Made by a program: the position numbers and the translations under genes. A stretch of 64,000 bases of DNA from Heliobacterium chlorum (lineage in GTDB: Bacteria; Bacillota; Desulfitobacteriia; Heliobacteriales; Heliobacteriaceae). The notes under the pieces are model-generated. The model had not been told where the DNA came from. It did no database searches and was given only the letters and a program-made list of their open reading frames with translations. The stretch spans positions 61,300 through 125,299 of the forward strand of contig NZ_JACVHF010000011.1 in NCBI RefSeq assembly GCF_014502795.1. The letters are read 5' to 3'. Below are positions 1-9,254 of the stretch, piece by piece. Each line of letters begins with the position of its first letter. The first letter of the stretch is position 1.

Positions 1-1
1 C

Positions 2-1072
2 GGTGCCGCCTTCTCGCCGGAAGAAAAAGAATCAATCGCCCGTGCGCTGGTGGAAGCGGGAGTTCATGAGATCGAGGCGGGGGTTCCGGCCATGGGCGAA
101 GACGAACAAGCGACCATCGCCCGCCTCGTCGCTTTGAACCTCCCTGTTCGCTTGACCACTTGGAACCGAGCGGTGATCGATGATCTGGAAGCAAGTTTGA
201 AGACTGGGGTCCGAGCGGTAGCCATCTCCGTTCCCTCTTCCGATCAACAGATTCGGCGGAAGCTTCAACAAAGCCGCGAGTGGGTCCTTGAGACGTTGGG
301 AAAATGCCTGTACCGGGCCAAGCAAGAAGGTCTTTATGTATGCATTGGCTTGGAAGATGCCAGCCGGGCCGATACAGACTTTCTCATCCGCTTAGGCTTA
401 GAAGCCCAACGTCTCAAAGCCAACCGTCTGCGTGTTTCCGATACGCTCGGTGTCCTTGACCCCATCCGAACCTTTACGCTCTTTGACCGCTTGGCCACAT
501 CGTTAACGATCCCCTTGGAAATTCACGCCCACAATGATTTAGGCATGGCGACTGCCAATACGGTTGCGGCGATCCAAGCCGGTGCAAAAGCCGCCAGCGT
601 CACCGTCTGTGGTCTTGGAGAACGAGCCGGGAACGCACCATTGGAAGAAGTAGCCGTGGCGTTGCGGCAATGCTGCAACGCCGATACTCATATTCAGATG
701 ACAAAACTGCAGAGCCTTTGCCAACTGGTAAGCCGGATCACCCGACGACCGATTCCGCTGGCGAAACCGGTCGTCGGCCGCTATGCTTTCACCCATGCTT
801 CCGCCATCCATGTCGATGGCTTACGCAAGGATAAAGGAAACTACGAAGGCCTGCCTCCCGAGTATATCAACCGCAAGCATCGCATCGCCTTAGGCAAATA
901 CAGCGGGAAAAAATCACTCGTACAGGTCATACAAACGCTCAATCTTGAGATGGATCCAACAATGTTGGATCACTTGATCCAAAAGGTTCGTCTAAAAAGC
1001 CAAATCCTCAAACGTCCCCTACGTCGCCAAGACATCTTGGAAATCGTCGCAAACGAACAAATCGTGAAATAG
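2..1072 (+). CDS. nifV: Homocitrate synthase NifV, 5' end cut by window edge
   Basis: Condenses acetyl-CoA with 2-oxoglutarate to homocitrate, the organic ligand of the nitrogenase FeMo-cofactor. The frame is open to base 2, and the residues before the first in-window GTG (position 50) continue the family pattern (GAAFSPEEKESIARAL), so the true start lies upstream of the window. Visible DRE-TIM metallolyase hallmarks are the HAHNDLGMATANT metal-binding block (roughly residues 160-175 of the fragment), the RVSDTLGVLDP strand and the GLGERAGNAPLEEV motif. The C-terminal part (HASAIHVDGL, ALGKYSGKKS) is typical of NifV/LeuA-like communication regions. Leucine-pathway isopropylmalate synthase is the alternative, but the length and the downstream block fit NifV better. 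No other nif gene is visible; any nif cluster would lie to the left. Confidence 0.85.
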   Translation, partial: GAAFSPEEKESIARALVEAGVHEIEAGVPAMGEDEQATIARLVALNLPVRLTTWNRAVIDDLEASLKTGVRAVAISVPSSDQQIRRKLQQSREWVLETLGKCLYRAKQEGLYVCIGLEDASRADTDFLIRLGLEAQRLKANRLRVSDTLGVLDPIRTFTLFDRLATSLTIPLEIHAHNDLGMATANTVAAIQAGAKAASVTVCGLGERAGNAPLEEVAVALRQCCNADTHIQMTKLQSLCQLVSRITRRPIPLAKPVVGRYAFTHASAIHVDGLRKDKGNYEGLPPEYINRKHRIALGKYSGKKSLVQVIQTLNLEMDPTMLDHLIQKVRLKSQILKRPLRRQDILEIVANEQIVK

Positions 1073-1096
1073 CGATGTCACAGATACATCTACCCT

Positions 1097-1126
1097 TTGC
1101 AGGTTATCTTTTTTGGGTTATACTAT
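1097..1126 (+). promoter_or_regulatory. Candidate sigma-A promoter for the ABC-F gene
   Basis: TTGCAG (1097-1102), an 18-bp spacer and TACTAT (1121-1126) lie between nifV and the ABC-F gene. Transcription would start near 1133 and give a leader of about 150 nt that contains a small hairpin (GATGGT/ACCATC, 1142-1158) and the terminator at 1178-1209 before the coding region. Confidence 0.4.
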
Positions 1127-1177
1127 ATATTGTGCGACTCTTGATGGTTTCGCACCATCTGGGCTATAGTCACTTCC

Positions 1178-1209
1178 ACTCCCCAGGCTTCAGGCCTGGG
1201 GAGTTTTTG
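1178..1209 (+). terminator. Rho-independent terminator or attenuator
   Basis: A perfect 11-bp stem (ACTCCCCAGGC paired with GCCTGGGGAGT, loop TTCAG) is followed by TTTTTG. It may end the nifV transcript. Because a candidate promoter lies upstream of it, it could also act as an attenuator in the ABC-F leader. Confidence 0.75.
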
Positions 1210-1277
1210 TGAATCGTCAATCTGCGACGAGAAGCGAATATAGGATAGTAGGTAAGACAAGAAGTAAAGGAAAGTAG

Positions 1278-2900
<1,623 letters not shown>

Positions 2901-2959
2901 TAAGGTATTCATTGGTTAGCTTTAGTCTGTTACTTCCTAATTACACTAATTCATAAACG

Positions 2960-3000
2960 AAATTAGCGTGATCCATAATCTTGGATCACGCTAATTTTTT
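2960..3000. terminator. Bidirectional terminator between convergent genes
   Basis: A 15-bp perfect inverted repeat (AATTAGCGTGATCCA at 2961-2975 and its complement at 2982-2996) is followed by T6. The oppositely oriented DUF2642 gene ends inside the T-tract, so the structure probably serves both strands. Confidence 0.85.
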
Positions 3001-3359
3001 TAGGGGCGATATGAAATGGGGAGACCTTCAAAATACACGATCTGATCGATCCGAAGGTGGATGGCTCTATCGTTTCCGATATTCAGTTGAATATGATCGG
3101 TTGCCACACCGGTCAACACCCCTTCTACTTTACCCGCTGTCGTCATCACAACCATCTGTTCACCGCTATGCCGGCTGATATGATCGATAAAAACGGGTTC
3201 GATTATGGTTACATATTGATTCGGTTGTGGCACCACCGGAACCGTATGTATCGGTGTACACAAAGCAGGCATTTGATTTACGTAAGCCGGTTGAACGATC
3301 GGATGTAAGCATACTGGAACGTCCTGTGGCTTGATAGAACTTTGGCATTCCTTAACCAT
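3000..3359 (-). CDS. DUF2642 (YuzF-like) protein
   Basis: 119 aa, start ATG at 3359 behind GGGAGGG. The N-terminal 45 residues are rich in Pro, Cys and Val, with no signal peptide. The C-terminal 60 residues (DHISRHSGEQMVVMTTAGKV through VYFEGLP) form the small beta-barrel DUF2642 domain known from Bacillus YuzF and spore-associated proteins. The function of the family is not established. The neighbouring tiny hydrophobic YjcZ-like ORFs make a role in sporulation or the coat likely; this is an inference from context. The gene stands alone and faces the ABC-F gene across a shared terminator. Confidence 0.7.
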   Translation of the reverse strand: MVKECQSSIKPQDVPVCLHPIVQPAYVNQMPALCTPIHTVPVVPQPNQYVTIIEPVFIDHISRHSGEQMVVMTTAGKVEGVLTGVATDHIQLNIGNDRAIHLRIDQIVYFEGLPISYRP

Positions 3360-3564
3360 GGAACAAATCCCTCCCTAAAAATCTTAACCTATAGGTATGC
3401 CGGAAATAACTTGACCCATTCTGCCATCTATCTCGGTAATCGGGACCTGATTAAGCTGCTAGGTGATGTTTTCTTAACGGATATGAATTGTAACCATTTG
3501 AAGTCATTAGCCATAAATTGGGATTGTAGGTAAATCCCAGTCAAGTTTGAAAGGAGGAAGTACT

Positions 3565-3693
3565 ATGGGTGCTGCTGTTGCTGGGGGTTATGTGGGGTTC
3601 CCAACTGTAGTCGGTCTTGTGATCGCGCTTATCATCATTGGCGCATTTTACCCTGCGATTATCGGTATTGGCTACGTCGGTAATCCCTGTTAA
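3565..3693 (+). CDS. Tiny hydrophobic protein, YjcZ-like
   Basis: 42 aa, start ATG behind an ideal AAGGAGG (3551-3557). A Gly/Ala-rich N-terminus (GAAVAGGYVGFP) is followed by one hydrophobic helix (VVGLVIALIIIGAF). The composition recalls the short YjcZ/YhcN-type sporulation peptides of Bacillaceae, which have a GGY-G-F start and a single membrane helix. The strict sequence differs, so family membership is an inference. It lies 59 bases before a second such ORF and probably shares its transcript and terminator. Confidence 0.6.
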   Translation: MGAAVAGGYVGFPTVVGLVIALIIIGAFYPAIIGIGYVGNPC

Positions 3694-3752
3694 TTTCGGT
3701 AATCTCCATTAATGTGAGTAATTCCTGTTGTTCATGAAAGGAGGCAGAAAAC

Positions 3753-3875
3753 ATGGGGGCATGCGTAACAACCGGAGGTGGCTATATCGGCAATAGCATT
3801 GTCGCTTTGGCCATCTTGATCATCATCATCGCCATCCTCGGCACTGGTTTTGGACTCGGCTTTGGTGCTTATTAA
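3753..3875 (+). CDS. Tiny hydrophobic protein, YjcZ-like, second copy
   Basis: 40 aa, ATG behind AAAGGAGG (3737-3744). It shares its plan with the preceding ORF: MGA start, GGGY block, then one long Ile-rich helix (ALAILIIIIAIL) and a GTGFGLGFGAY tail. Two adjacent copies with strong ribosome sites and a terminator straight after argue for real expression. A role in sporulation is guessed from family resemblance only. Confidence 0.6.
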   Translation: MGACVTTGGGYIGNSIVALAILIIIIAILGTGFGLGFGAY

Positions 3876-3894
3876 TTCAATAAATGCGAAAAAG

Positions 3895-3926
3895 GCGTGG
3901 GCCCTTTGGGGCTCACGCTCTTTTCT
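3895..3926 (+). terminator. Rho-independent terminator
   Basis: A 10-bp stem (GCGTGGGCCC with GGGCTCACGC, one G-T pair) is followed by TCTTTTCTTT. It closes the two tiny hydrophobic ORFs. Confidence 0.8.
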
Positions 3927-4011
3927 TTGTCAGCTTCTCTCCCAGAGTAAGTAAGCTTTGAATAAATTGATCACGCATACAACAAACTATTACTCTGAGG
4001 AGGTAAAAAAC

Positions 4012-4722
4012 ATGGGAACATTCTCGTTTGTATTGATTCGTTCTATAGTTATATTTCTCTTTCTGATGCTATTAACAAGGATTGCAGGCAAAAAAATGCT
4101 TTCCCAGATGACCTATTTTGACTTTGCAACGTCAATCGTCATCGGCGCTATTTCGGCTCAGTTTATTTCTCGTGAGTTGCACGGTTGGTGGGTATTATTA
4201 GCCCCTATTTTGATCATCATTTTTACGATAGCCACCGATAAGTTGACCCTCAAGAGTCTACGTATGAGAAAAATTCTGGAAGGAAACCCGGTCGTAATCA
4301 TACAAAACGGAAAGATTTTAGAAGAAAATATGGCAAAGGTAAGATACAACCTCAATGACTTAGAGATGCAACTTCGCGAAAAGGGAGTCTTTAACCTGAC
4401 TGAAGTCGAGTTTGCCATTCTAGAACCGCACGGTCATCTAAGCGTATTAAAAAAGTCACAATACCAGTCGGTTACCATGAAAGATTTACGAAAGCCAACA
4501 TCCTATATGGGCCTAGCTTCCGAAATTATTAAAGACGGAGATGTCCTGGAACAAAACCTTCGTCAAAATAACCTGAGTTTTTCCTGGCTGTACAAACGAC
4601 TGCGTGAAAAAGGGATAAACCAGGTTGAAGATGTATTTTATGCCAGCTTACAAACTGACGGGACCCTCTATGTAGACGTGAAGAATGATACCAACGAATT
4701 CAACCGGAAAATCCATGATTAG
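4012..4722 (+). CDS. DUF421 family membrane protein (YetF-like)
   Basis: 236 aa from ATG 4012, chosen over an upstream TTG because GAGGAGGT (3998-4005) sits directly before it. The N-terminus has three transmembrane helices (FVLIRSIVIFLFLMLLTRI; FDFATSIVIGAIS; WWVLLAPILIIIFTIAT). The soluble remainder is the paired YetF domain, with the recognisable VVIIQNGKILEENM and FAILEPHGHLSVLKK elements. The family is common in spore formers and implicated in spore membrane properties, but its biochemical role is unsettled. It is a single-gene unit flanked by terminators. Confidence 0.85.
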   Translation: MGTFSFVLIRSIVIFLFLMLLTRIAGKKMLSQMTYFDFATSIVIGAISAQFISRELHGWWVLLAPILIIIFTIATDKLTLKSLRMRKILEGNPVVIIQNGKILEENMAKVRYNLNDLEMQLREKGVFNLTEVEFAILEPHGHLSVLKKSQYQSVTMKDLRKPTSYMGLASEIIKDGDVLEQNLRQNNLSFSWLYKRLREKGINQVEDVFYASLQTDGTLYVDVKNDTNEFNRKIHD

Positions 4723-4752
4723 AATCAATGGCTGCTTCATAGTTTCCTATTG

Positions 4753-4788
4753 AACCCTCTGCCTTTACGAAAGGTTAGAGGGTTTTAT
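4753..4788 (+). terminator. Rho-independent terminator
   Basis: AACCCTCT (4753-4760) pairs with AGAGGGTT (4777-4784), with an inner CCTT/AAGG stem, followed by TTTTATG. It ends the DUF421 transcript. Confidence 0.7.
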
Positions 4789-4840
4789 GTTTCGCTATGG
4801 TTCTTCGGATCTCTTGTCCTTGAAAAATCGCTTTCTTTAA

Positions 4841-4896
4841 CTGTCACATAACTGTAACGTGACCGTCATCAGATCGTCACTTCGTTGAGTTACCCT
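4841..4896 (+). promoter_or_regulatory. Pho-box-like operator and promoter
   Basis: Four heptamers spaced exactly by 4 bp: CTGTCAC (4841-4847), CTGTAAC (4852-4858), CCGTCAT (4863-4869) and TCGTCAC (4874-4880). This is the 7+4 layout of PhoB/PhoP boxes (consensus CTGTCAT). Ten bases later comes a weak -10, TACCCT (4891-4896), with no good -35, as expected for an activator-dependent promoter. The polyferredoxin gene starts at 4937. Which OmpR-family regulator binds is not shown. Confidence 0.65.
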
Positions 4897-4936
4897 AGAT
4901 GCAGGACGATAGCCAGTTTTTGAAGGAGGCGGTGTT

Positions 4937-5785
4937 ATGAATAAGCATAGCATCTTCCACCCAACGCGACGAATCTCATTACTTAGAAATGCATCACTCA
5001 TCGGATTCGTCATGTTGATGGAGTATTTCGGTATCCGTCACCAAATCGTCGGAGGGGGACCGCAGGGAAGTCCTCCCCTCGATAGCTATTGTGTTTTCGG
5101 CGGAGTCGAAACAGTGTGGAGTTACGTAACGAAAGGGCAGTTTCTACAAAAAACGAACCTTTCTAACTTGGTGCTGTTCACGGCTGCTGTATTGGTAACG
5201 CTACTCACAGGAGCAAGTTTTTGCGGTTGGATTTGCCCATTTGGCGCCTTGCAAGAATGGATAAGCGCTATCGGGAAAAGGCTCTTCGGAAAACAATTCA
5301 CTCTGCCAATACACGTCGATAAGCCTCTACGATATCTACGCTTCGTCATCTTAGCCCTCATCCTTTACATGACCATATCCACCAATAAACTATGGTTTGA
5401 GTTCCACGATCCCTTCAAAGCGTTCTTTGGATTCGAGTTTGAATTATCTCCCGGTTTCGTCATACTCGTTCTGTTATCGCTCCTATCCATTTTTATCGAA
5501 AGATTCTTTTGCAAATACCTATGCCCGTTAGGCGCATTGTTCTCCCTGCTCAGTCCACGAAGTTTCATACAGTTAAAAAGACAATCCTCTCACTGCATCG
5601 GTTGTAATGTTTGTAACAAATCCTGTCCTATGGGTATCGACGTGGCTCATGCCGAAAATACTGGCGGAGACTGTATTCGCTGTCTTCAATGTATGGAAAA
5701 TTGTCCGAAACCAGAGGCTTTGATTTTAGAGGCAGGAAAGGCCCCCTCACCTCCTATACCTCATTCCACAAACCATCGTCACTGA
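4937..5785 (+). CDS. Membrane polyferredoxin, NapH/YccM-like 4Fe-4S protein
   Basis: 282 aa, ATG behind AAGGAGG. About four to five transmembrane helices carry two membrane CxxxCP motifs (CGWICPFGALQEW and CKYLCPLGALFSLLS). The C-terminus holds two ferredoxin-type 4Fe-4S sites (CIGCNVCNKSCP and CIRCLQCMENCP). Proteins of this type pass electrons between the quinone pool or ferredoxin and a partner enzyme; the partner is not identifiable here. It forms an operon with the small anchored protein 16 bp downstream and is preceded by a Pho-box-like operator, an unusual regulatory setting for a redox protein. Confidence 0.8.
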   Translation: MNKHSIFHPTRRISLLRNASLIGFVMLMEYFGIRHQIVGGGPQGSPPLDSYCVFGGVETVWSYVTKGQFLQKTNLSNLVLFTAAVLVTLLTGASFCGWICPFGALQEWISAIGKRLFGKQFTLPIHVDKPLRYLRFVILALILYMTISTNKLWFEFHDPFKAFFGFEFELSPGFVILVLLSLLSIFIERFFCKYLCPLGALFSLLSPRSFIQLKRQSSHCIGCNVCNKSCPMGIDVAHAENTGGDCIRCLQCMENCPKPEALILEAGKAPSPPIPHSTNHRH

Positions 5786-5801
5786 TGAAAGGAGGTATTA
5801 T

Positions 5802-6110
5802 ATGCGATTCGGTAAGATACAGTACGGCTTAACCGTTTTGTTCATCTTCCTCTCTGTCATTGGCGGAGCAATGTCTCTAAATCTCTGGGCCACAAGGCAA
5901 AACATCCCCACGACAGCCACCGTCACCGAAGATATCCGAGGATGGATGACCTTAAAACAAGTATCCGAAGCGATGAACATACCTGTCAGTGAAGTAAAAG
6001 CGCGTCTGACCTTGCCCGTCGATACGAACGATGCGAAATCATTAAAAGAACTTTCCTCTGAGCGCGGACTATCTACGGAAGAATTTAAGGAGAGATTGTT
6101 TCAAAAATAA
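5802..6110 (+). CDS. Small membrane-anchored protein paired with polyferredoxin
   Basis: 102 aa, ATG behind GAAAGGAGG, 16 bp after the polyferredoxin gene. One N-terminal helix (LTVLFIFLSVIGGAMSLNLW) is followed by an extracytoplasmic domain with two helical modules: DIRGWMTLKQVSEAMNIPVSEV and the SLKELSSERGLSTEEFKERL tail. The modules resemble short helix-hairpin units that often follow 4Fe-4S membrane proteins in Clostridia. It is probably an accessory subunit of the polyferredoxin; this is a guess from gene pairing. Confidence 0.65.
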   Translation: MRFGKIQYGLTVLFIFLSVIGGAMSLNLWATRQNIPTTATVTEDIRGWMTLKQVSEAMNIPVSEVKARLTLPVDTNDAKSLKELSSERGLSTEEFKERLFQK

Positions 6111-6162
6111 ATCAAAAAAGCGCGTAGACCCTGGCTTTTTGGGGTCACGCGCTTTTTTGATG
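6111..6162. terminator. Strong bidirectional terminator
   Basis: Perfect 15-bp arms (ATCAAAAAAGCGCGT and its complement) enclose a further GACCC/GGGTC stem. T-runs occur on both strands. It separates the polyferredoxin operon from the convergent kimA. Confidence 0.9.
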
Positions 6163-6163
6163 A

Positions 6164-7999
6164 TTATTTGACCAGCTTAAAAGGTACCACCGTGACGACT
6201 ACATCCCGGTAAAGCAGCAGGATCGTTCTCAACATCCACCCTGTCTGGTTGTGAAGCAAGCGGTGCCACCACTTTTTGGTCTCGAACTCAGGAATTAATA
6301 CGGTGATAAAATCGTCAGGGCTATTCTTTTTATCAATCCGATCGATATAACTGACGAGCGGAGCGATGATCGTTCGATAGGGAGACTCAATGATCTTCAA
6401 ATCAATGCTCGGCTTCCAACGATTCCATCGTTCTAGAACTTTACCGGTTTGCTCCGGGTCGGTAGAGATATAGACGGCGTGCACCTCTCCTCCCAGAACC
6501 TTTGCGTAATCGATCGTATTTTGAACCACCCTGTTGACGCCTGCGATCGGTACAATGACGATATGTTTCCGTTCCGGTCCAGGTTGACCCACTTCATTCC
6601 AGTTCACACCCAGTTGGTCGCTCACGGCAAGATAATGGGTTTTAACCTTTTTGAACACGAATATGGCCGCCGGAATAAAGACGAGTATCATCCAAGCCCC
6701 ATGAACGAACTTGGAAATCACGATAACGACAACGACGATCCCGGTGATCACCGCACCGATCCCGTTTACAAATGCCCTGCTTTTTGCTCCAGCACCGCCT
6801 TCTTTTCTCCAGTGAATGACCATCCCTGTTTGAGCGATGGTAAAGGAGAGAAAAACACCGATGGCATAGAGCGAGATCAAGTGTTCCGTATTTCCATGAT
6901 AGACAACGATCAGGAAGGCAGCGGCGAAAGTAAGGAATAGGATCCCGTTTGTAAAAGCCAGTCTGTCCCCCCTTGCCGAGAGATATCTCGGCATATAGCC
7001 GTCTGTCGCTAGAATGGACAACAAAGGTGGAAGCCCATTATAGGCCGTATTGGCTGCCAGGTAAAGAATGATCATCGTAGTGAATTGGATGTAATAGTAG
7101 GCCCAATTTCTTCCGAGGGTAGCTTCGGCGATCTGTGATAAACCTGTCACGTTTTCCATCGGCAAGATGTGAAAATGCATCATCAGAAAGGAGATTCCTG
7201 CGAACATAGTTCCAAGTACGAGGGACATCGAATAGGTCGTGATTCGGGCATTTTCTGCCGAAGGTTCATTGAAGTTCGGCACACCATTGGAAATCGCTTC
7301 GATACCGGTCATGGAACTACAACCGTTGGAGAAAGCCCTCAACAGGACGAAGATCATTCCAGCGGTCCACTGCTTTTCCAGGGACGCCGCAGGCAGGACT
7401 GGTTGAATTCCTGTAAGCGTCTGATAGATGCCTGTTGCGATCAGCGCAGCGATCCCAAAGATAAAGGCGTACGTGGGATAGACGAAAGCATTTGCCGACT
7501 CGCGAACGCCTCGCAAGTTGATGACCATCAGAATGCCAAAAAGTACAAACAAATCGATACCCAGTCGGATGGGATTCAATTGAGGAAAGGCGGACACTAG
7601 TGCATCGGTACCAGATGAAATAGAAACGGCGACGGTTAAACAATAGTCAGCGACGAGAGAACCTGCAGCGATTAGGGCCGGAAGTTCCCCTAGATTCCCC
7701 CTGGCCACCGAATAGGAACCTCCGCCGCCGGGGTTTGCACGGGCCACTTGAACATAGGACAAGGTTACAACAGCCAACAAAAGCAGGATTCCCAACGATA
7801 CATAGGGAACAAAACCGTAGGCAAGGGCACTCGCTGCCGTTAAGGCGAGGATCACTTGCTCCGGTCCGTAAGCAATCGACGAAAGCGCATCAGAGGAAAA
7901 GATAGGTAATGCCTTCCAGTTCGGTAACTTTTCATGGGACAATTCGCGGTTGTGTAAAGGTTTACCGAATAGTAACCTCTTGATTGATCGCTGAACCAC
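6164..7999 (-). CDS. kimA: KimA-type potassium transporter (APC/KUP superfamily)
   Basis: 611 aa, about 12 membrane helices followed by a cytosolic C-terminal domain of about 150 residues. It is colinear with Bacillus KimA (YdaO), a high-affinity K+/H+ symporter inhibited by c-di-AMP. Shared blocks include LSSDALSSIAYGPEQ, NPGGGGSYSVA, AFSNGCSSMTGIEAISNG, LAANTAYNGLP and the C-terminal IVIVPIAGVNRVVQ. The longer ORF begins at 8026, but GGGAGGAAG lies inside it, seven bases before GTG 7999. That start gives VVQRSIKRLLFGKPL, matching the Bacillus N-terminus, so 7999 is preferred. A ydaO c-di-AMP riboswitch lies upstream, so both expression and activity are probably shut off when c-di-AMP is high. 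Confidence 0.92.
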   Translation of the reverse strand: MVQRSIKRLLFGKPLHNRELSHEKLPNWKALPIFSSDALSSIAYGPEQVILALTAASALAYGFVPYVSLGILLLLAVVTLSYVQVARANPGGGGSYSVARGNLGELPALIAAGSLVADYCLTVAVSISSGTDALVSAFPQLNPIRLGIDLFVLFGILMVINLRGVRESANAFVYPTYAFIFGIAALIATGIYQTLTGIQPVLPAASLEKQWTAGMIFVLLRAFSNGCSSMTGIEAISNGVPNFNEPSAENARITTYSMSLVLGTMFAGISFLMMHFHILPMENVTGLSQIAEATLGRNWAYYYIQFTTMIILYLAANTAYNGLPPLLSILATDGYMPRYLSARGDRLAFTNGILFLTFAAAFLIVVYHGNTEHLISLYAIGVFLSFTIAQTGMVIHWRKEGGAGAKSRAFVNGIGAVITGIVVVVIVISKFVHGAWMILVFIPAAIFVFKKVKTHYLAVSDQLGVNWNEVGQPGPERKHIVIVPIAGVNRVVQNTIDYAKVLGGEVHAVYISTDPEQTGKVLERWNRWKPSIDLKIIESPYRTIIAPLVSYIDRIDKKNSPDDFITVLIPEFETKKWWHRLLHNQTGWMLRTILLLYRDVVVTVVPFKLVK

Positions 8000-8050
8000 T
8001 TGAGGCTTCCTCCCGACCAAGTACATAGTGGTGGTAGTTTTACCAAAAAT

Positions 8051-8081
8051 AAAAAAGACAGACCAATGTAGAGGCTGCCTT
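8051..8081 (-). terminator. Riboswitch expression-platform terminator
   Basis: On the minus strand GGCAGCC pairs with GG-CTGTC (one bulged T) and is followed by TTTTTTATTTTT. Immediately 5' is a second hairpin (AAGGTTATT/AATAACCTT, about 8086-8109) that may be the competing or connecting stem. Its position between aptamer and kimA fits transcription termination when ligand is bound. Confidence 0.6.
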
Positions 8082-8110
8082 CATGAAGGTTATTAATGGA
8101 AATAACCTTC

Positions 8111-8240
8111 CCCAGTCTCAACAGCCTACGAGGTTAGCTGACGGGCAGGACGGTGAGATCATCCCTCTCTCTTCGCCAGAGAGATTAGCCCCAAAGAAAC
8201 GGTTCCCCCGCTTTCGACAACGTCGAAACTCGGCTTACAA
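8111..8240 (-). ncRNA. ydaO/yuaA c-di-AMP riboswitch
   Basis: Read on the minus strand, the conserved blocks appear in order: GCCGAG, GCGGGGGAACCG, TTGGGGCTAATC, then CTGCCCGTCAGCTAACCTCG followed by TAGGC. These are the hallmarks of the ydaO aptamer. It precedes kimA, one of the classical c-di-AMP-controlled targets. Ligand identity rests on known members of this class. Confidence 0.93.
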
Positions 8241-8550
8241 TATTTAATTGAGATGAAGTATAGACCTGTATGAATCATTATGCAAAAGCAGGATTCATTA
8301 GAAATTCATCGGTACACAGACCTGGTTGGTCACCAACGAAGTTTTTGCCTTCCAATCTTACCATATCTCTGTTTATCATAGTTTTTCGTAGGAAAAGGGA
8401 TACATTTCTGCCGGATAGAATTGCGGCTTCTTTTTTCATAACTTTTTCACATTTACACAGATTTTACTTGTTTTTAACTAAAAGTATTTAATTTTTCTGC
8501 TAGCATATTCGTATAAATTTACAGAAAACAACCGGAAGGGAGCGAGAATT
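8241..8550. other. Gene-free stretch between riboswitch and next gene
   Basis: About 310 bases with no ribosome-site-supported ORF. It should hold the kimA promoter (minus strand, upstream of the aptamer) and the promoter of the following small gene. AT-rich sequence near 8490-8525 could be the latter, but no clean hexamer pair is visible. Confidence 0.5.
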
Positions 8551-8565
8551 CTGTCTACACATGTT

Positions 8566-8802
8566 ATGTTTTGGTTAATGGTTCGCGTACCGGGAGAGTC
8601 GCAAGGATTTAAAATCATTGACTTCAGCGATATGGAATTAGATGTACGAAGAACCCGAAACGATTACATTCGTTGCGGTCTATATACAGAAAATAACTTG
8701 ATCGTCCTATGCTCGGAAAATTCTCAACAAGCACTACGAAAAGCACACTTTAGCTACATACGGCAACAGCCGCTGCCCTATATTAACCAACTTTATGGTT
8801 AA
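8566..8802 (+). CDS. Small hypothetical protein
   Basis: 78 aa, family not recognised. It begins with a beta-strand-like MFWLMVRVPG and contains mixed charged segments (DVRRTRNDYIRCGLY, SQQALRKAHFSYIRQQ) without membrane helix or signal peptide, so it is probably a small cytosolic alpha/beta protein. The purine-rich GGAAGGGAGCG (8534-8544) is 20 bases before ATG 8566 but 7-8 bases before an in-frame CTG at 8551. A CTG start adding five residues is therefore possible. A terminator follows. Confidence 0.5.
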   Translation: MFWLMVRVPGESQGFKIIDFSDMELDVRRTRNDYIRCGLYTENNLIVLCSENSQQALRKAHFSYIRQQPLPYINQLYG

Positions 8803-8866
8803 ATTCTACATAGGGTTCACGAACCTCCTAAAAATAAAATAACCATAAGAATTAATAGTCTCATCG

Positions 8867-8898
8867 ACCGCTGGTACTATATCCTGCGGTTCTTTTTT
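8867..8898 (+). terminator. Probable terminator
   Basis: ACCGC (8867-8871) pairs with GCGGT (8886-8890) and is followed by TCTTTTTTTA. The stem is short, but the T-tract is strong and the site lies between convergent genes. Confidence 0.55.
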
Positions 8899-8918
8899 TA
8901 TTTGTTAGCCAATGCTTC

Positions 8919-9137
8919 TTAAATACGATTACAGGTCCCTAATTTGCTAAGTCTCTGTTGAAAGTCTTCTAATGTTTTTCCTGAAGAGAAGTAAATTTTC
9001 ACATGATCACTCGCTAAAAATGTGCGACTCATCTTGGCTTCAGAATCTACGGTTAAAATCTCTCTTTTCACCTGACTTTCCCATACTTGAGAATTCTTAT
9101 CGTCAAAATACCCTTCTTTTACAATCGAGTAATGCAA
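8919..9137 (-). CDS. Small hypothetical protein
   Basis: 72 aa from TTG 9137, selected because GAGGAGGG (9144-9151) sits six bases upstream; the longer ORF to 9218 has no ribosome site. The mature sequence begins MHYSIVKEGYFDDKNSQ and ends in a possible amphipathic helix (TLEDFQQRLSKL). It has no membrane segment and no recognised family. The order of strands and final helix suggests a small alpha/beta fold, but nothing indicates a role. Confidence 0.5.
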   Translation of the reverse strand: MHYSIVKEGYFDDKNSQVWESQVKREILTVDSEAKMSRTFLASDHVKIYFSSGKTLEDFQQRLSKLGTCNRI

Positions 9138-9254
9138 TAAAAGCCCTCCTCTCATCAAGATCATTTTACGAAGTACTGACCAAAAAGTTTTTCTTATATT
9201 TTTTAGAATAAGCGTCAAGGGAAATAGAGAAACTTGAATCGGAGGTGTATTCTG

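Noticed and set aside
1140..1210. Tandem hairpins looking like an IS200/IS605 end
   Set aside because: No transposase remnant or target sequence is nearby; the second hairpin with its T-run is explained as a terminator.
7169..7600. 143-codon plus-strand ORF inside kimA
   Set aside because: Antisense shadow of transmembrane segments of the transporter; His/Asp/Ser-rich nonsense composition.
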